This document shows, piece by piece, positions 33,709-41,061 of a stretch of 41,061 nucleotides of DNA. Each line of letters begins with the position of its first letter. Positions within the stretch are counted from its first letter, which is position 1. A program made the translations under genes and the position numbers. The notes beneath the pieces are model-generated. The model did no database searches. It saw only the letters and a list, made by a program, of their open reading frames with translations, and was not told the origin of the DNA. The stretch comes from Nanobdellota archaeon (GTDB lineage Archaea; Nanobdellota; Nanobdellia; Woesearchaeales; GW2011-AR4), in assembly GCA_022564635.1 (NCBI GenBank), contig JADFLA010000006.1:1-41061 (forward strand). The letters are read 5' to 3'.

Positions 33709-33734
33709 CGTCTAATGTAGCCAAACATTAGACG
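33709..33734 (+). repeat. CGTCTAAT-type hairpin, copy 2
   Basis: Arms CGTCTAATGT (33709-33718) and ACATTAGACG (33725-33734), 10 bp, with the same outer bases (TT, CC) as copy 1. Confidence 0.8.
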
Positions 33735-33917
33735 CCTCCATACGCATTACAAATGCTATTCCGAGCTAACATTTTTCTTAACGTCATAAATTCTTTATTG
33801 ACTAAAAAATGTACAGATATCCAGCATGCCTTGGGACTTTTGTTAAAACAAAAGCGGTAAATTTTCGGGAACTCAAAAATCAAATAATTTTTAAACTAAA
33901 TAGATTTAATATTTACT

Positions 33918-34514
33918 ATGTCAAAATTCAAGTATATATTGTTAGCAGTTGCGATTGCAATAGTTTTTGTTTTCTTTGTAGGTTTTGGTGTAGCTTCTTT
34001 TTATAAAACACCAAAATATGAAGATTTTTGCGGAGAAAGGGAGAAATTTATAGATGCAATAACAAAACAAAAATGTGATGAACTTGGTGGGAAATGGAAT
34101 TCAAGAGAAGTTGCAAGACCTTTAGAGAGAATTGATACTAATCAGCTATTATGCACTAAGGTCTCAGAAAAAAATGATGCAGTTACTTTGAATTGTCAAA
34201 CTCAAGAACAAATAGATAATCAAGGTTATTGTGATAGGGATTTCTTTTGTAGAGGAGAATTTGATGATGTCAGGGAAGTATATAACAGGAATGTTTTCAT
34301 TGTAGCAACCGGAATTGGAATAATAGCTTTAATTGCGGGTTTTGCTTTAAAACTGGCAAGTGTAAGTTCTGGAATCATGGGCGGTGGAATTTTAACAATA
34401 ATTTACGGAACAATAAGGTATTGGTCTGATTTGCCTGATTTTGGAAGGTTTATAATCCTAGGAATTACTTTAATAATTTTAATATGGATGGGCTACAAGA
34501 AGATATCGAAATAG
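33918..34514 (+). CDS. Membrane protein with Cys-rich outer loop
   Basis: A 198-aa protein: N-terminal membrane helix (residues 6-28), a polar loop of about 90 residues with six cysteines (FCGERE, QKCDELGGKWN, LLCTKV, LNCQTQ, GYCDRDFFCRGEF), then three helices (about 125-147, 151-169, 174-192). The loop's position after a single N-terminal helix puts it outside, so disulfides are likely. The CDELGGKWN-type pattern is seen in other small archaeal membrane proteins but I cannot name a function. It starts shortly after an AT-rich promoter and converges with ppsA. Confidence 0.72.
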   Translation: MSKFKYILLAVAIAIVFVFFVGFGVASFYKTPKYEDFCGEREKFIDAITKQKCDELGGKWNSREVARPLERIDTNQLLCTKVSEKNDAVTLNCQTQEQIDNQGYCDRDFFCRGEFDDVREVYNRNVFIVATGIGIIALIAGFALKLASVSSGIMGGGILTIIYGTIRYWSDLPDFGRFIILGITLIILIWMGYKKISK

Positions 34515-34522
34515 CTTAAATT

Positions 34523-36937
34523 CTATTTTTTCTTTAACTTTTTTTCCATTTCTAATATCTTTAAAGTAGTTTTGATAACTGAATTGGGATTTAAAGAAAT
34601 ACTATCAATTCCGCATTTTACTAAAAATTGTGCAAATTCTGGAAATGTACTAGGTCCTTCGCCGCAAATTCCTATCTTCCTATTATTTTTCTTTGCTTTT
34701 TTAATTACTTCTTGTATTCTGTCCATTACTGCAGGGTTTCTTTCATCAAAAATTCTTGCAACGAGCTCAGAATCCCTATCTAATCCAAGGGTTAATTGCG
34801 TAAGGTCATTGCTTCCGATGCTAAACCCATCGAATATTTTGGCAAAATCATCAGCTAATATTACATTGGAAGGTATTTCACACATTACATAAATTTCCAA
34901 ACCATTTTTTCCTTGTACAAGACCGTGTTTTTTCATCTCATTAATGACAAGCTTGCCCTCTTCAACAGTTCTGCAAAATGGAATCATGAGCTTTATGTTT
35001 GTAAGGCCCATCTCATCACGGGCCCTTTTCATGGCTTTGCATTCTAAACCAAAGGCTTCCCTATAGTTTCCAGCATAATACCTGGAAGCTCCGCGCCATC
35101 CCAACATTGGATTTTCTTCTTTCGGCTCAAATTCCTTGCCACCAATCAGGTTTGCATATTCATTGGTTTTAAAATCAGACATTCTTACAATTACATCTTT
35201 TGGGTAAAATGCAGCTGCAATCATGGCTACACCCTGAGCTAGCTTCTCAATAAAAAAATCAACCTTGTTTTTGTATGCGTAAGTTAACTGATTAATAATC
35301 TCTTTTGCCTTTTTGTCTTTTAATTTGTTATAGTGCAATAATGCTAACGGGTGTATTTTAATGTAAGAGCTTATTATGAATTCCTCCCTCGCTAAGCCAA
35401 CACCATCATTTGGTATAAAAGAAAAATCAAAAGCTTGGTCGGGATTGCCAACGTTCATCATTATCTGAGTTTTTGGTTTTTTTAATTTTTTTAGGTTGAT
35501 TCTTTTTATACTGAATTTTAGTTTTCCTTTGTAAACATTGCCAATTTCACCTTCTGCGCAGTTTATTGTAATATCTGCTCCTGTTTTTATTAGCTCTGTT
35601 CCATTTTCAGTTCCTACAATCGCTGAGATTCCCAATTCGCGAGCTATAATTGCTGCATGTGCTGTCCTGCCGCCTTTATTTGTAACAATTGCAGAAGCAA
35701 TCTTCATTATTGGTTCCCAATCCGGATCTGTCTTTTCTGTTACAAGAACTTCGCCTTTTTTGAAATTGTGTATGTCTTTGGCATTTTTTATTATATGTGC
35801 TTTACCAGATGCAATTTTAGTTCCAACACTTAATCCAGTAACAATTACTTTTCCTTTTTCTTTTAGAGAATATTCTTCCAGTATATTTACATCCTTCTGG
35901 CTTTGCACTGTTTCTGGTCTAGCTTGTACTATGAAAAGTTGCTTTGTTTTTCCATCTTTAGCCCATTCAATGTCCATTGGTTTAAATTTACGAGCTTTTT
36001 TTGAGTAGTGGTCTTCAATAATGCAAGCCCATTTTGCAAGTTTTAGAATTTCATCATCATTTAACACGAATTTAAACCGGTCATCATATTTAACAGGAAT
36101 ATTTTGTGTTGTATGCTTTGATCCCCATTCGGAGTAGATCATCTTGATTTTTTTTGAGCCAAGTTTTTTGCTAATTATGGGTTTGAAGCCTTTCTTTAGT
36201 GTTGGCTTAAAAACATAGAACTGGTCTGGGTTTACTGTTCCAAGAACCACATTTTCACCTAAGCCGTAAGATCCATTTATTAAAACTGCATTTCTAAATC
36301 CAGTTTCTGTATCTATGGAAAACATTACACCAGAGTTTGCTAAATCACTTCTAACCATCTTTTGAATTCCAATAGACAGATAAACCTTGAAATGATTAAA
36401 TCCCTTATCAACCCTGTAAGAGATTGCCCTGTTAGTGAATAAAGATGCAAAACATTTTTTGCAGGTTTCTAATACTGCCCTTTCCCCCCTGATGTTAAGG
36501 TAGGTTTCTTGCTGACCAGCAAAACTGGCATCTGGCAGATCTTCTGCAGTTGCAGAACTTCTTATAGCTACATCCGTGTTAGGACCATATTTTTTACATA
36601 ATTCTTTGTAGGCTTTAGCTATATCATCTTTTAATTCTTGTGGAAATTCTGCCCCTAAAATTGTTTCCCTTACTTTTCTTCCTCTTTCAGCAAGGTTTTT
36701 CATATTACGCGTGTCTAGATCTGAAAGAATTTGCCTTATTTTCTTTTCAATTTTAGCCTTTTTTAATAAATATTTATAAGCGTAAGAGGTAACTGCAAAA
36801 CCATTGGGGATATTAACTCCTTTTTTTGTCAAGTTTCTGTACATATCTCCTAAAGAAGCGTTTTTTCCTCCAACTAATGGAACATCATCTATTGTCAGGT
36901 CCTTAAACCACAGAATAAACTCTCTTTTTTTGTTCAT
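34523..36937 (-). CDS. ppsA: Phosphoenolpyruvate synthase
   Basis: Converts pyruvate, ATP and water to PEP, AMP and phosphate. The 804 aa match the family. Order: N-terminal ATP-grasp (VPLVGGKNASLGDMY; AIRSSATAEDLPDASFAGQQETYLN), the swivelling phosphohistidine domain (GGRTAHAAIIARELGISAIVG, catalytic His in TAHA), and the C-terminal PEP barrel (GWRGASRYY, GSNDLTQLTLGLDRDSE, and CGEGPSTFPEFAQFLVKCGID with the catalytic Cys). The box cgGQAPS is CGEGPS here, still with Cys. A TATA box (catttaaata, about 36968-36978, minus strand) gives it its own promoter downstream of the DAHP synthase gene. Confidence 0.96.
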   Translation of the reverse strand: MNKKREFILWFKDLTIDDVPLVGGKNASLGDMYRNLTKKGVNIPNGFAVTSYAYKYLLKKAKIEKKIRQILSDLDTRNMKNLAERGRKVRETILGAEFPQELKDDIAKAYKELCKKYGPNTDVAIRSSATAEDLPDASFAGQQETYLNIRGERAVLETCKKCFASLFTNRAISYRVDKGFNHFKVYLSIGIQKMVRSDLANSGVMFSIDTETGFRNAVLINGSYGLGENVVLGTVNPDQFYVFKPTLKKGFKPIISKKLGSKKIKMIYSEWGSKHTTQNIPVKYDDRFKFVLNDDEILKLAKWACIIEDHYSKKARKFKPMDIEWAKDGKTKQLFIVQARPETVQSQKDVNILEEYSLKEKGKVIVTGLSVGTKIASGKAHIIKNAKDIHNFKKGEVLVTEKTDPDWEPIMKIASAIVTNKGGRTAHAAIIARELGISAIVGTENGTELIKTGADITINCAEGEIGNVYKGKLKFSIKRINLKKLKKPKTQIMMNVGNPDQAFDFSFIPNDGVGLAREEFIISSYIKIHPLALLHYNKLKDKKAKEIINQLTYAYKNKVDFFIEKLAQGVAMIAAAFYPKDVIVRMSDFKTNEYANLIGGKEFEPKEENPMLGWRGASRYYAGNYREAFGLECKAMKRARDEMGLTNIKLMIPFCRTVEEGKLVINEMKKHGLVQGKNGLEIYVMCEIPSNVILADDFAKIFDGFSIGSNDLTQLTLGLDRDSELVARIFDERNPAVMDRIQEVIKKAKKNNRKIGICGEGPSTFPEFAQFLVKCGIDSISLNPNSVIKTTLKILEMEKKLKKK

Positions 36938-37006
36938 TGAACTACCCCATTAAGAATAAAGAAATAGGTTATTTAAATGTTTTTGGTTTGTCTGAATGCA
37001 AGTGGT

Positions 37007-38086
37007 CTAAAGTGTTTTGTAAAAATCTAATATTAGTAACCTTGTCGTTTCCAGATCTAAACAACCATCGGTTACAGATAACCCATATTTCAATGTGGAA
37101 GGATCAAAACCGGTCAAGTCAGATTTGATACTTTGGCTACCTGCATTTATGTGGGACTCAAACATTATCCCTATAATTCCTTCATTGCCCTCCTTAATTT
37201 GTTTTGTAACATCTTCAAATGCAATTTCTTGTCTTTCATATTCTTTAACACCTTGGTCATTTAATGTATTGTCGTGACTGCAATCAATGACAACAATAGG
37301 TGGCAATCCTGCTTTTTCAAGTAAGGATTGAGCGTATCTTACATTTCCTTCATCATAATTAGTTGTTCCTCCGCCACCCCTTAGAATAACATGTGTATCC
37401 GAGTTACCTGTTGTTTTTACAATCGAGACCATTAAATGTTCATCCACACCTGGAAATGAATGGCTTCTTCTTGAAGTGAGAGCACCATTGACTGCAACGC
37501 TTATGTCTCCATGAGTATCGTTTTTAAACCCAACTGGCATAGATAATCCAGAAGCCAGATTACGATGTGGTTGAGAATATGCAGTTCTGGCACCTATGAC
37601 TGCATACGAAATGAAATCACCATTAAATTGCGGTGTAATCGGGTCAAGATATTCAGTTGCGGCTGGCAATCCAAGTTCTGCAACATATGATAGAAGTTCC
37701 CTAGATAATCTAAATCCTTTATTAAGATCTCCAGTTTCGTTCATGTCTGGATCCATTATTAATCCTTGCCAACCAAGACTGGTTCTAGGTTTTTCAAAAT
37801 ACATCCTCTGGACAATTAATAACTTATCTGACACCACATCTGCTAATTCTTTGTTTCTACTAGCGTATTCCATTGCCGATTCTGGGTCATGTATTGAACA
37901 TGGTCCAACAATAATTAATTTTCTAGGGTCATCACGATTAAGAATTCTTCCTATACCTTGTCTTCCAAGCCTAACTGTTTCTTTTGCTAGATCTGAGCTA
38001 GGAATATCCTGCTTAAGCTGATAAGGGCTGACTAAAGGATCGTACCTCATAATTCTTTGATCTGTTATGCCATTTCCATTATCCAT
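37007..38086 (-). CDS. aroG: Class I DAHP synthase, AroG-type
   Basis: Joins PEP and erythrose 4-phosphate, the first step of the shikimate pathway. Visible AroG-type signatures: LIIVGPCSIHDPESAMEYA, QRMYFEKPRTSLGWQGLIMDP, GLPAATEYLDPITPQ, GARTAYSQPHRNLASGLSMPVGFKN in two parts, HVILRGGGG, VIDCSHDN and GIMFESHI. This is the long bacterial/fungal class I-alpha form, with an N-terminal extension that in relatives carries feedback regulation, and not the short or class II form I would expect in most archaea. Length 359 aa fits. Strong GGGAGGT ribosome site before ATG 38086. Codon use looks less AT-biased than ppsA. Probably acquired from a bacterium. Confidence 0.93.
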   Translation of the reverse strand: MDNGNGITDQRIMRYDPLVSPYQLKQDIPSSDLAKETVRLGRQGIGRILNRDDPRKLIIVGPCSIHDPESAMEYASRNKELADVVSDKLLIVQRMYFEKPRTSLGWQGLIMDPDMNETGDLNKGFRLSRELLSYVAELGLPAATEYLDPITPQFNGDFISYAVIGARTAYSQPHRNLASGLSMPVGFKNDTHGDISVAVNGALTSRRSHSFPGVDEHLMVSIVKTTGNSDTHVILRGGGGTTNYDEGNVRYAQSLLEKAGLPPIVVIDCSHDNTLNDQGVKEYERQEIAFEDVTKQIKEGNEGIIGIMFESHINAGSQSIKSDLTGFDPSTLKYGLSVTDGCLDLETTRLLILDFYKTL

Positions 38087-38415
38087 TTTAAACCTCCCAC
38101 AATATATTTTTTATTTATCATAATTTTTTGAATTAATTATCACTATTTTTTTTAAATTATAAGAACAAACCCTTGTTTTCATCCTTGGAGTAACGGTTTT
38201 TCGAACCAAACCAAAAAAAGAACTTATCAAGAGCAAATGAACTAATTAGAAGTAGAAGTAAAACCAAAAATTATTATTTGCTTTCATAGAATATAAGGAA
38301 TATCATCTTGTTTATAAATTTTATTATTTTAAAGATATGATTTACTAAGAAAAGAACAGAAAGGAATATATACCGATAAAACTTCCCCTGCAAGAGTAAT
38401 GTAAGTTTTTTCAAA
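38087..38415. other. 329-nt divergent intergenic region
   Basis: Promoter region for aroG (minus) and the MoeB gene (plus). A TATA-like gaatatatac (38364-38373) is about 45 nt before ATG 38416. I see no gene or repeat in the rest; a weak ggtt-tttcg-aacc hairpin is near 38200. Confidence 0.6.
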
Positions 38416-39576
38416 ATGTCAAATGAAAAATTATCAAAACAAGAACTAAATAGGTATTCAAGACATCTGGTCTTGCCGGAAGTAGGCATAGGAGGGCAGG
38501 AAAGAATAAAGCAAGGTAAAGTTTTGATTGTGGGTGCTGGTGGTCTTGGAAGTCCTGCTGCTTTGTATTTAGCGGCTGCAGGTATAGGTACCATAGGCAT
38601 TGTTGATTTTGATGTTGTGGAAGAAAATAATTTACAAAGGCAAATAATCCATTCAACAAAAGAAATAAGTACATTAAAAGTTGATTCAGCAAAAAATTCT
38701 ATTAATAATTTGAATCCTAATGTAAAAGTTGAAACATATAATGTAAAATTAAATTCTCAAAATGCGATGGAAATAATAAAAAAATATGATGTGGTTATAG
38801 ATGCTAGTGATAATTTCCCTACCAGATATTTAGTTAACGATGCATGTGTTTTATTGAGTAAACCAAATATTTATGGCAGCATTTTTAGGTTTGAAGGCCA
38901 TACCTCTGTTTTTAATTATGATGATGGTCCATGTTATAGATGTTTGTTCCCAAATCCACCACCAAGGGATGCTGTACCTAGCTGCACAGAAGGTGGTGTT
39001 TTAGGAGTTTTGCCAGGAGTTATAGGTACAATACAAGCTACTGAGGCACTTAAGATTATTATAGAAAAGGGAGATACATTGTCTGGCAGGTTTTTGGTTT
39101 ATGACGCCTTGAGTATGAAATTTAAGGAGATTAAATTAAGTAAAAATAAAAATTGTCCAATTTGTGGAGAAAATCCAAGGATTAAAGAATTGGTAGATTA
39201 TGAACAATTCTGCAATATGAAAGAAGAAGAAGAAAAGTCTTTGACAAAGGATGAAATTAGTGTACATCAATTTAAAAAAATGATAGATGACCACGAAGAT
39301 TTTGTTTTAGTTGATGTTAGGGAAGAATATGAGTGGGATATTTGTAAGATAGAAGGAGCTAAATTGATTCCGTTAAGCCTAATAATTAATGGAGATATCG
39401 ATATTCTAGAAAACATTGAAAGTGATAAAAAAATTATCTTGCATTGCCATACTGGCGCAAGAAGTGCTGAAGCATTGCAAATATTGAGGAATAAGGGTTT
39501 TAAAAATCTAAAGAACTTAGTAGGTGGAATTGATGCTTGGTCTAATGAGATAGACCCCGAGGTTGTTGTTTATTAG
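38416..39576 (+). CDS. moeB: MoeB/ThiF-type E1-like enzyme fused to rhodanese
   Basis: A 386-aa enzyme that adenylates the C-terminus of a ubiquitin-like sulfur carrier (MoaD, ThiS or SAMP type) and, through the rhodanese, can pass on sulfur. N-terminal SRHLVLPEVGIGGQERI; ATP site GAGGLGS (40-46); catalytic Cys190 in VPSCTEGG; zinc ligands CYRC and CPIC. The rhodanese domain begins about residue 285 (FVLVDVREEYEW) with its active Cys344 in HCHTGARS and ends GGIDAW. All key residues are present. No sulfur-carrier gene is adjacent. Molybdopterin synthesis, thiamine synthesis and tRNA thiolation remain possible destinations. Confidence 0.94.
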   Translation: MSNEKLSKQELNRYSRHLVLPEVGIGGQERIKQGKVLIVGAGGLGSPAALYLAAAGIGTIGIVDFDVVEENNLQRQIIHSTKEISTLKVDSAKNSINNLNPNVKVETYNVKLNSQNAMEIIKKYDVVIDASDNFPTRYLVNDACVLLSKPNIYGSIFRFEGHTSVFNYDDGPCYRCLFPNPPPRDAVPSCTEGGVLGVLPGVIGTIQATEALKIIIEKGDTLSGRFLVYDALSMKFKEIKLSKNKNCPICGENPRIKELVDYEQFCNMKEEEEKSLTKDEISVHQFKKMIDDHEDFVLVDVREEYEWDICKIEGAKLIPLSLIINGDIDILENIESDKKIILHCHTGARSAEALQILRNKGFKNLKNLVGGIDAWSNEIDPEVVVY

Positions 39577-39581
39577 AATTA

Positions 39582-39989
39582 TTAATCATTATCTTCTTTT
39601 GATTCCAAAATGTCCGATATGTCGGATCCTGATGGTAATATCTTCATTAGTTCTGGAATGTATGGATTCATTTTTTCCCATTTTTTCCTCCAATCTTCTA
39701 GAGAATCCAAGCGTCTCTCATTAATCATTATCGAACCATCATCCGAACCATAAATATCAAGGTGTTGTCTTTCTTCTTCTGAAACAAAATCAGAAAGCCT
39801 GTATATCAAATGTCCAGTAATTTGACTTAGACCAACATCTTTCCACATAGCATCATAAAAAGGTAGTAATGCAAATGGAAATAGCTCTTTTACCTCATCT
39901 ATTTTACCTTCTTTAAGCATTTGAGCCAGACTTTTTAGATAATCTAAATCTTCAGGCAAATTTCCATAAAAAGAGTCATGATCCGTCAT
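39582..39989 (-). CDS. Unknown acidic protein
   Basis: A 135-aa soluble, acidic, mostly helical protein (starts MTDHDSFYGNLPEDLDYL, ends SDILESKEDND). Segments LKSLAQMLKEGKIDEVKELFPFALLPFYDAMW and EDWRKKWEKMNPYIPELM look like helices. AAGGTG lies well placed before ATG 39989. It converges with moeB, 5 nt apart. I do not recognise it. Confidence 0.7.
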   Translation of the reverse strand: MTDHDSFYGNLPEDLDYLKSLAQMLKEGKIDEVKELFPFALLPFYDAMWKDVGLSQITGHLIYRLSDFVSEEERQHLDIYGSDDGSIMINERRLDSLEDWRKKWEKMNPYIPELMKILPSGSDISDILESKEDND

Positions 39990-40074
39990 TTATTGCACCT
40001 TTCATTAATTTATCATAAACAATATTTTAAACTTTATTAGAAAATAAAATTTTTTGATTTCCTAAAATACTTTA

Positions 40075-40356
40075 TTACCGGTTCTTACCTAATGTTACTT
40101 CAATGATGGAAACTCTTATGTCCTTGCCTTCGTCGTTCTTGAATTCTTCGCTGTCTATTTTAATGTTTTTTACTTCTACTGAGCCTTCCAGAAATCTTTT
40201 ACTTGAGACTTCTGCAACATCTACAGCCCTTGAAATGAACTTTCCGCGAGCTTTTATTACCACTTCATCTGCATTTTTTGTGGTAAACTGCATCACTACA
40301 CCGGTCACATAGTTCATAAACGGCTTTCCACCAATAAAAATGTTGTTGTCATCCAT
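40075..40356 (-). CDS. Alba DNA/RNA-binding protein
   Basis: A 93-aa chromatin protein. The family pattern is clear: NNIFIGGKPFMNYVTGVVMQF, then the conserved EVVIKARGKFISRAVDVAEVSSKRF, and a closing beta strand ending VTLGKNR. I start at ATG 40356 because GGAGG sits 8 nt before it and lies inside the codons that would follow the other candidate, ATG 40371. It binds double-stranded DNA and RNA as a dimer and complements the histone encoded at 29482. Confidence 0.93.
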   Translation of the reverse strand: MDDNNIFIGGKPFMNYVTGVVMQFTTKNADEVVIKARGKFISRAVDVAEVSSKRFLEGSVEVKNIKIDSEEFKNDEGKDIRVSIIEVTLGKNR

Positions 40357-40482
40357 ATTACTAGCCTCCATGTTGTTTTATTGTAGTTATTAGTGTTAAT
40401 TAATGTCAATAATGTCCCAACGCTTGTAAATTATGAAAATATTCTATTATATAAATATTTCTAAAAATTATATGATTGGAAT

Positions 40483-40911
40483 TTATGTAATTTGTTTAAA
40501 TCTTAATTTATAAACTAAATGCCTGAGATACCATGCTAATTTACCATCAAAATTAATATTTTTATAAGTAAAAATACCATGTTTGCTGCCCAAAACTATT
40601 AAAGTCCCTTTATGGGAATAATGAAAATCTTTTTCTTCTTTTCCATTTATTCTTCTTAAGATATTTTTTCCAATATTAATTCCTTCTAGAAATGCTGTTT
40701 GTGCAGTTGCAGCTAGTGGTTTGTTGTTTTCCATGAACAAATCAGCATCACCACCAACATAAACATCATCATAATCAGGAATTTTCAATTTACTAGTCAC
40801 TTTAATTGTATTTCCTCTCTCAAATATCAATTTGGGATTAGTTTTTATTGTGTTTGCCTTTATGCCCGCAGTCCAAATTATAGTAGCAGCTTTAATTTTT
40901 TTGTTTATTGT
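40483..40911 (-). pseudogene. C-terminal remnant of an NDH-2-type FAD oxidoreductase
   Basis: The frame, open only to an in-frame stop at 40912-40914, reads IIWTAGIKAN, then VYVGGDADLF and PLAATAQTAFLEG, which are the last FAD-binding portion of type II NADH dehydrogenase-like enzymes (TVIWTAG.KA; .VFAAGD.A). About 140 residues remain of the roughly 400 expected; both nucleotide-binding GxGxxG motifs are missing, and no good start codon precedes the conserved part. The next gene starts 30 nt past the stop on the other strand, so the N-terminal part has been deleted. Confidence 0.75.
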
Positions 40912-40940
40912 TTAAAATCTAGTTAATGTTCTACTGTAAA

Positions 40941-41061
40941 ATGGATGAAAAACAAAGTAATCAACCTTGGTATAGGCAGATTTATGATCCCTTTATTAGG
41001 GACATTAAAAACCCAAAAAATAGAAAATGGGTTATTTGTTGGAGTGTTGCTTTTTCATTTT
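40941..41061 (+). CDS. Start of an unknown gene, runs off the window
   Basis: Forty codons from ATG 40941: a polar, aromatic-rich start (MDEKQSNQPWYRQIYDPFIR) and then WVICWSVAFSF, probably the beginning of a membrane helix. No family can be named from this. Confidence 0.5.
   Translation, partial: MDEKQSNQPWYRQIYDPFIRDIKNPKNRKWVICWSVAFSF

Larger units (their letters stand above)
33567..33917. other. 351-nt gap with right repeat arm and second hairpin
   Basis: Holds the right inverted-repeat arm (33635-33686), the second CGTCTAAT-type hairpin (33709-33734), and CAAATGCTATTCCGA (33752-33766), which resembles GCAAATGCCCTATTCCGA in the 138-nt element. The last 80 nt are AT-rich and lead to the next gene. 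No gene seen. Confidence 0.6.

Noticed and set aside
38274-38600. 108-codon minus-strand frame opposite moeB
   Set aside because: Overlaps the well-supported moeB start on the other strand and has no family features.

Overview
The window is an AT-rich stretch of archaeal chromosome, most likely from a small-genome DPANN-type archaeon in the Woesearchaeota/Pacearchaeota area. The archaeal assignment rests on clearly recognisable genes: an AglB/STT3 oligosaccharyltransferase with WWDFGHW, a geranylgeranyl reductase for archaeal lipids, release factor aRF1, a one-domain histone, aIF5A, an L40e-like ribosomal protein, Alba, class III signal-peptide pilins with TadC/FlaJ-like membrane proteins, and a PGF-pre-PGF surface protein. 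The DPANN placement is inference from gene style (short aRF1, AT-rich DNA, KSQAAMEF pilins) and is not proven here. I could run no searches; all family calls are from reading motifs.

Layout. 1-503: 3' end of an insertion sequence abutting an unrecognised 635-codon ORF (490-2397). 2415-8072, minus strand: a tight protein-glycosylation operon, transcribed AglB/STT3 then GT2, DUF2304 and GT9. 8206-9294: geranylgeranyl reductase. 9671-13250: two secreted, membrane-anchored Ig-like proteins. 13444-14247: a free-standing LAGLIDADG endonuclease gene whose 3' end runs into a strongly foldable 147-nt element. 14473-14853: DUF192 protein. 15139-20025: a 1412-aa glycoprotein-like surface protein plus a small anchored partner. 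20117-21522: HTTM protein and its partner. 21728-24982: two pilin-like proteins and two TadC/FlaJ-like membrane proteins. 25055-25798: KaiC-like ATPase.

25985-32297, plus strand: information-processing block with aRF1 (interrupted by an intein exactly after the catalytic GGQ), a zinc metalloprotease-like protein, histone, aIF5A, L40e, site-2 protease and a membrane protein. 32306-34514: a winged-helix regulator, then an accessory patch rich in inverted repeats around a putative lipoprotein gene, then a membrane protein. 34523-38086: PEP synthase and a bacterial-type DAHP synthase, which would supply and consume PEP for aromatic synthesis. 38416-41061: MoeB-rhodanese fusion, an unknown acidic protein, Alba, a truncated NDH-2 remnant and the start of an unknown gene.

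How the parts fit: the glycosylation operon, the sequon-rich surface proteins, the pilins and the TadC proteins together make the first 25 kb largely a cell-surface region. Two of the surface genes share a 17-bp BRE/TATA promoter. The most interesting candidates for undescribed biology are (a) the endonuclease gene fused to a structured RNA-like element, (b) the repeated cytosolic tails on AglB and on one TadC protein, (c) the duplicated IID-IR-FY tail on the large surface protein with its co-transcribed neighbour, and (d) the inverted-repeat cassette at 32.7-33.8 kb.
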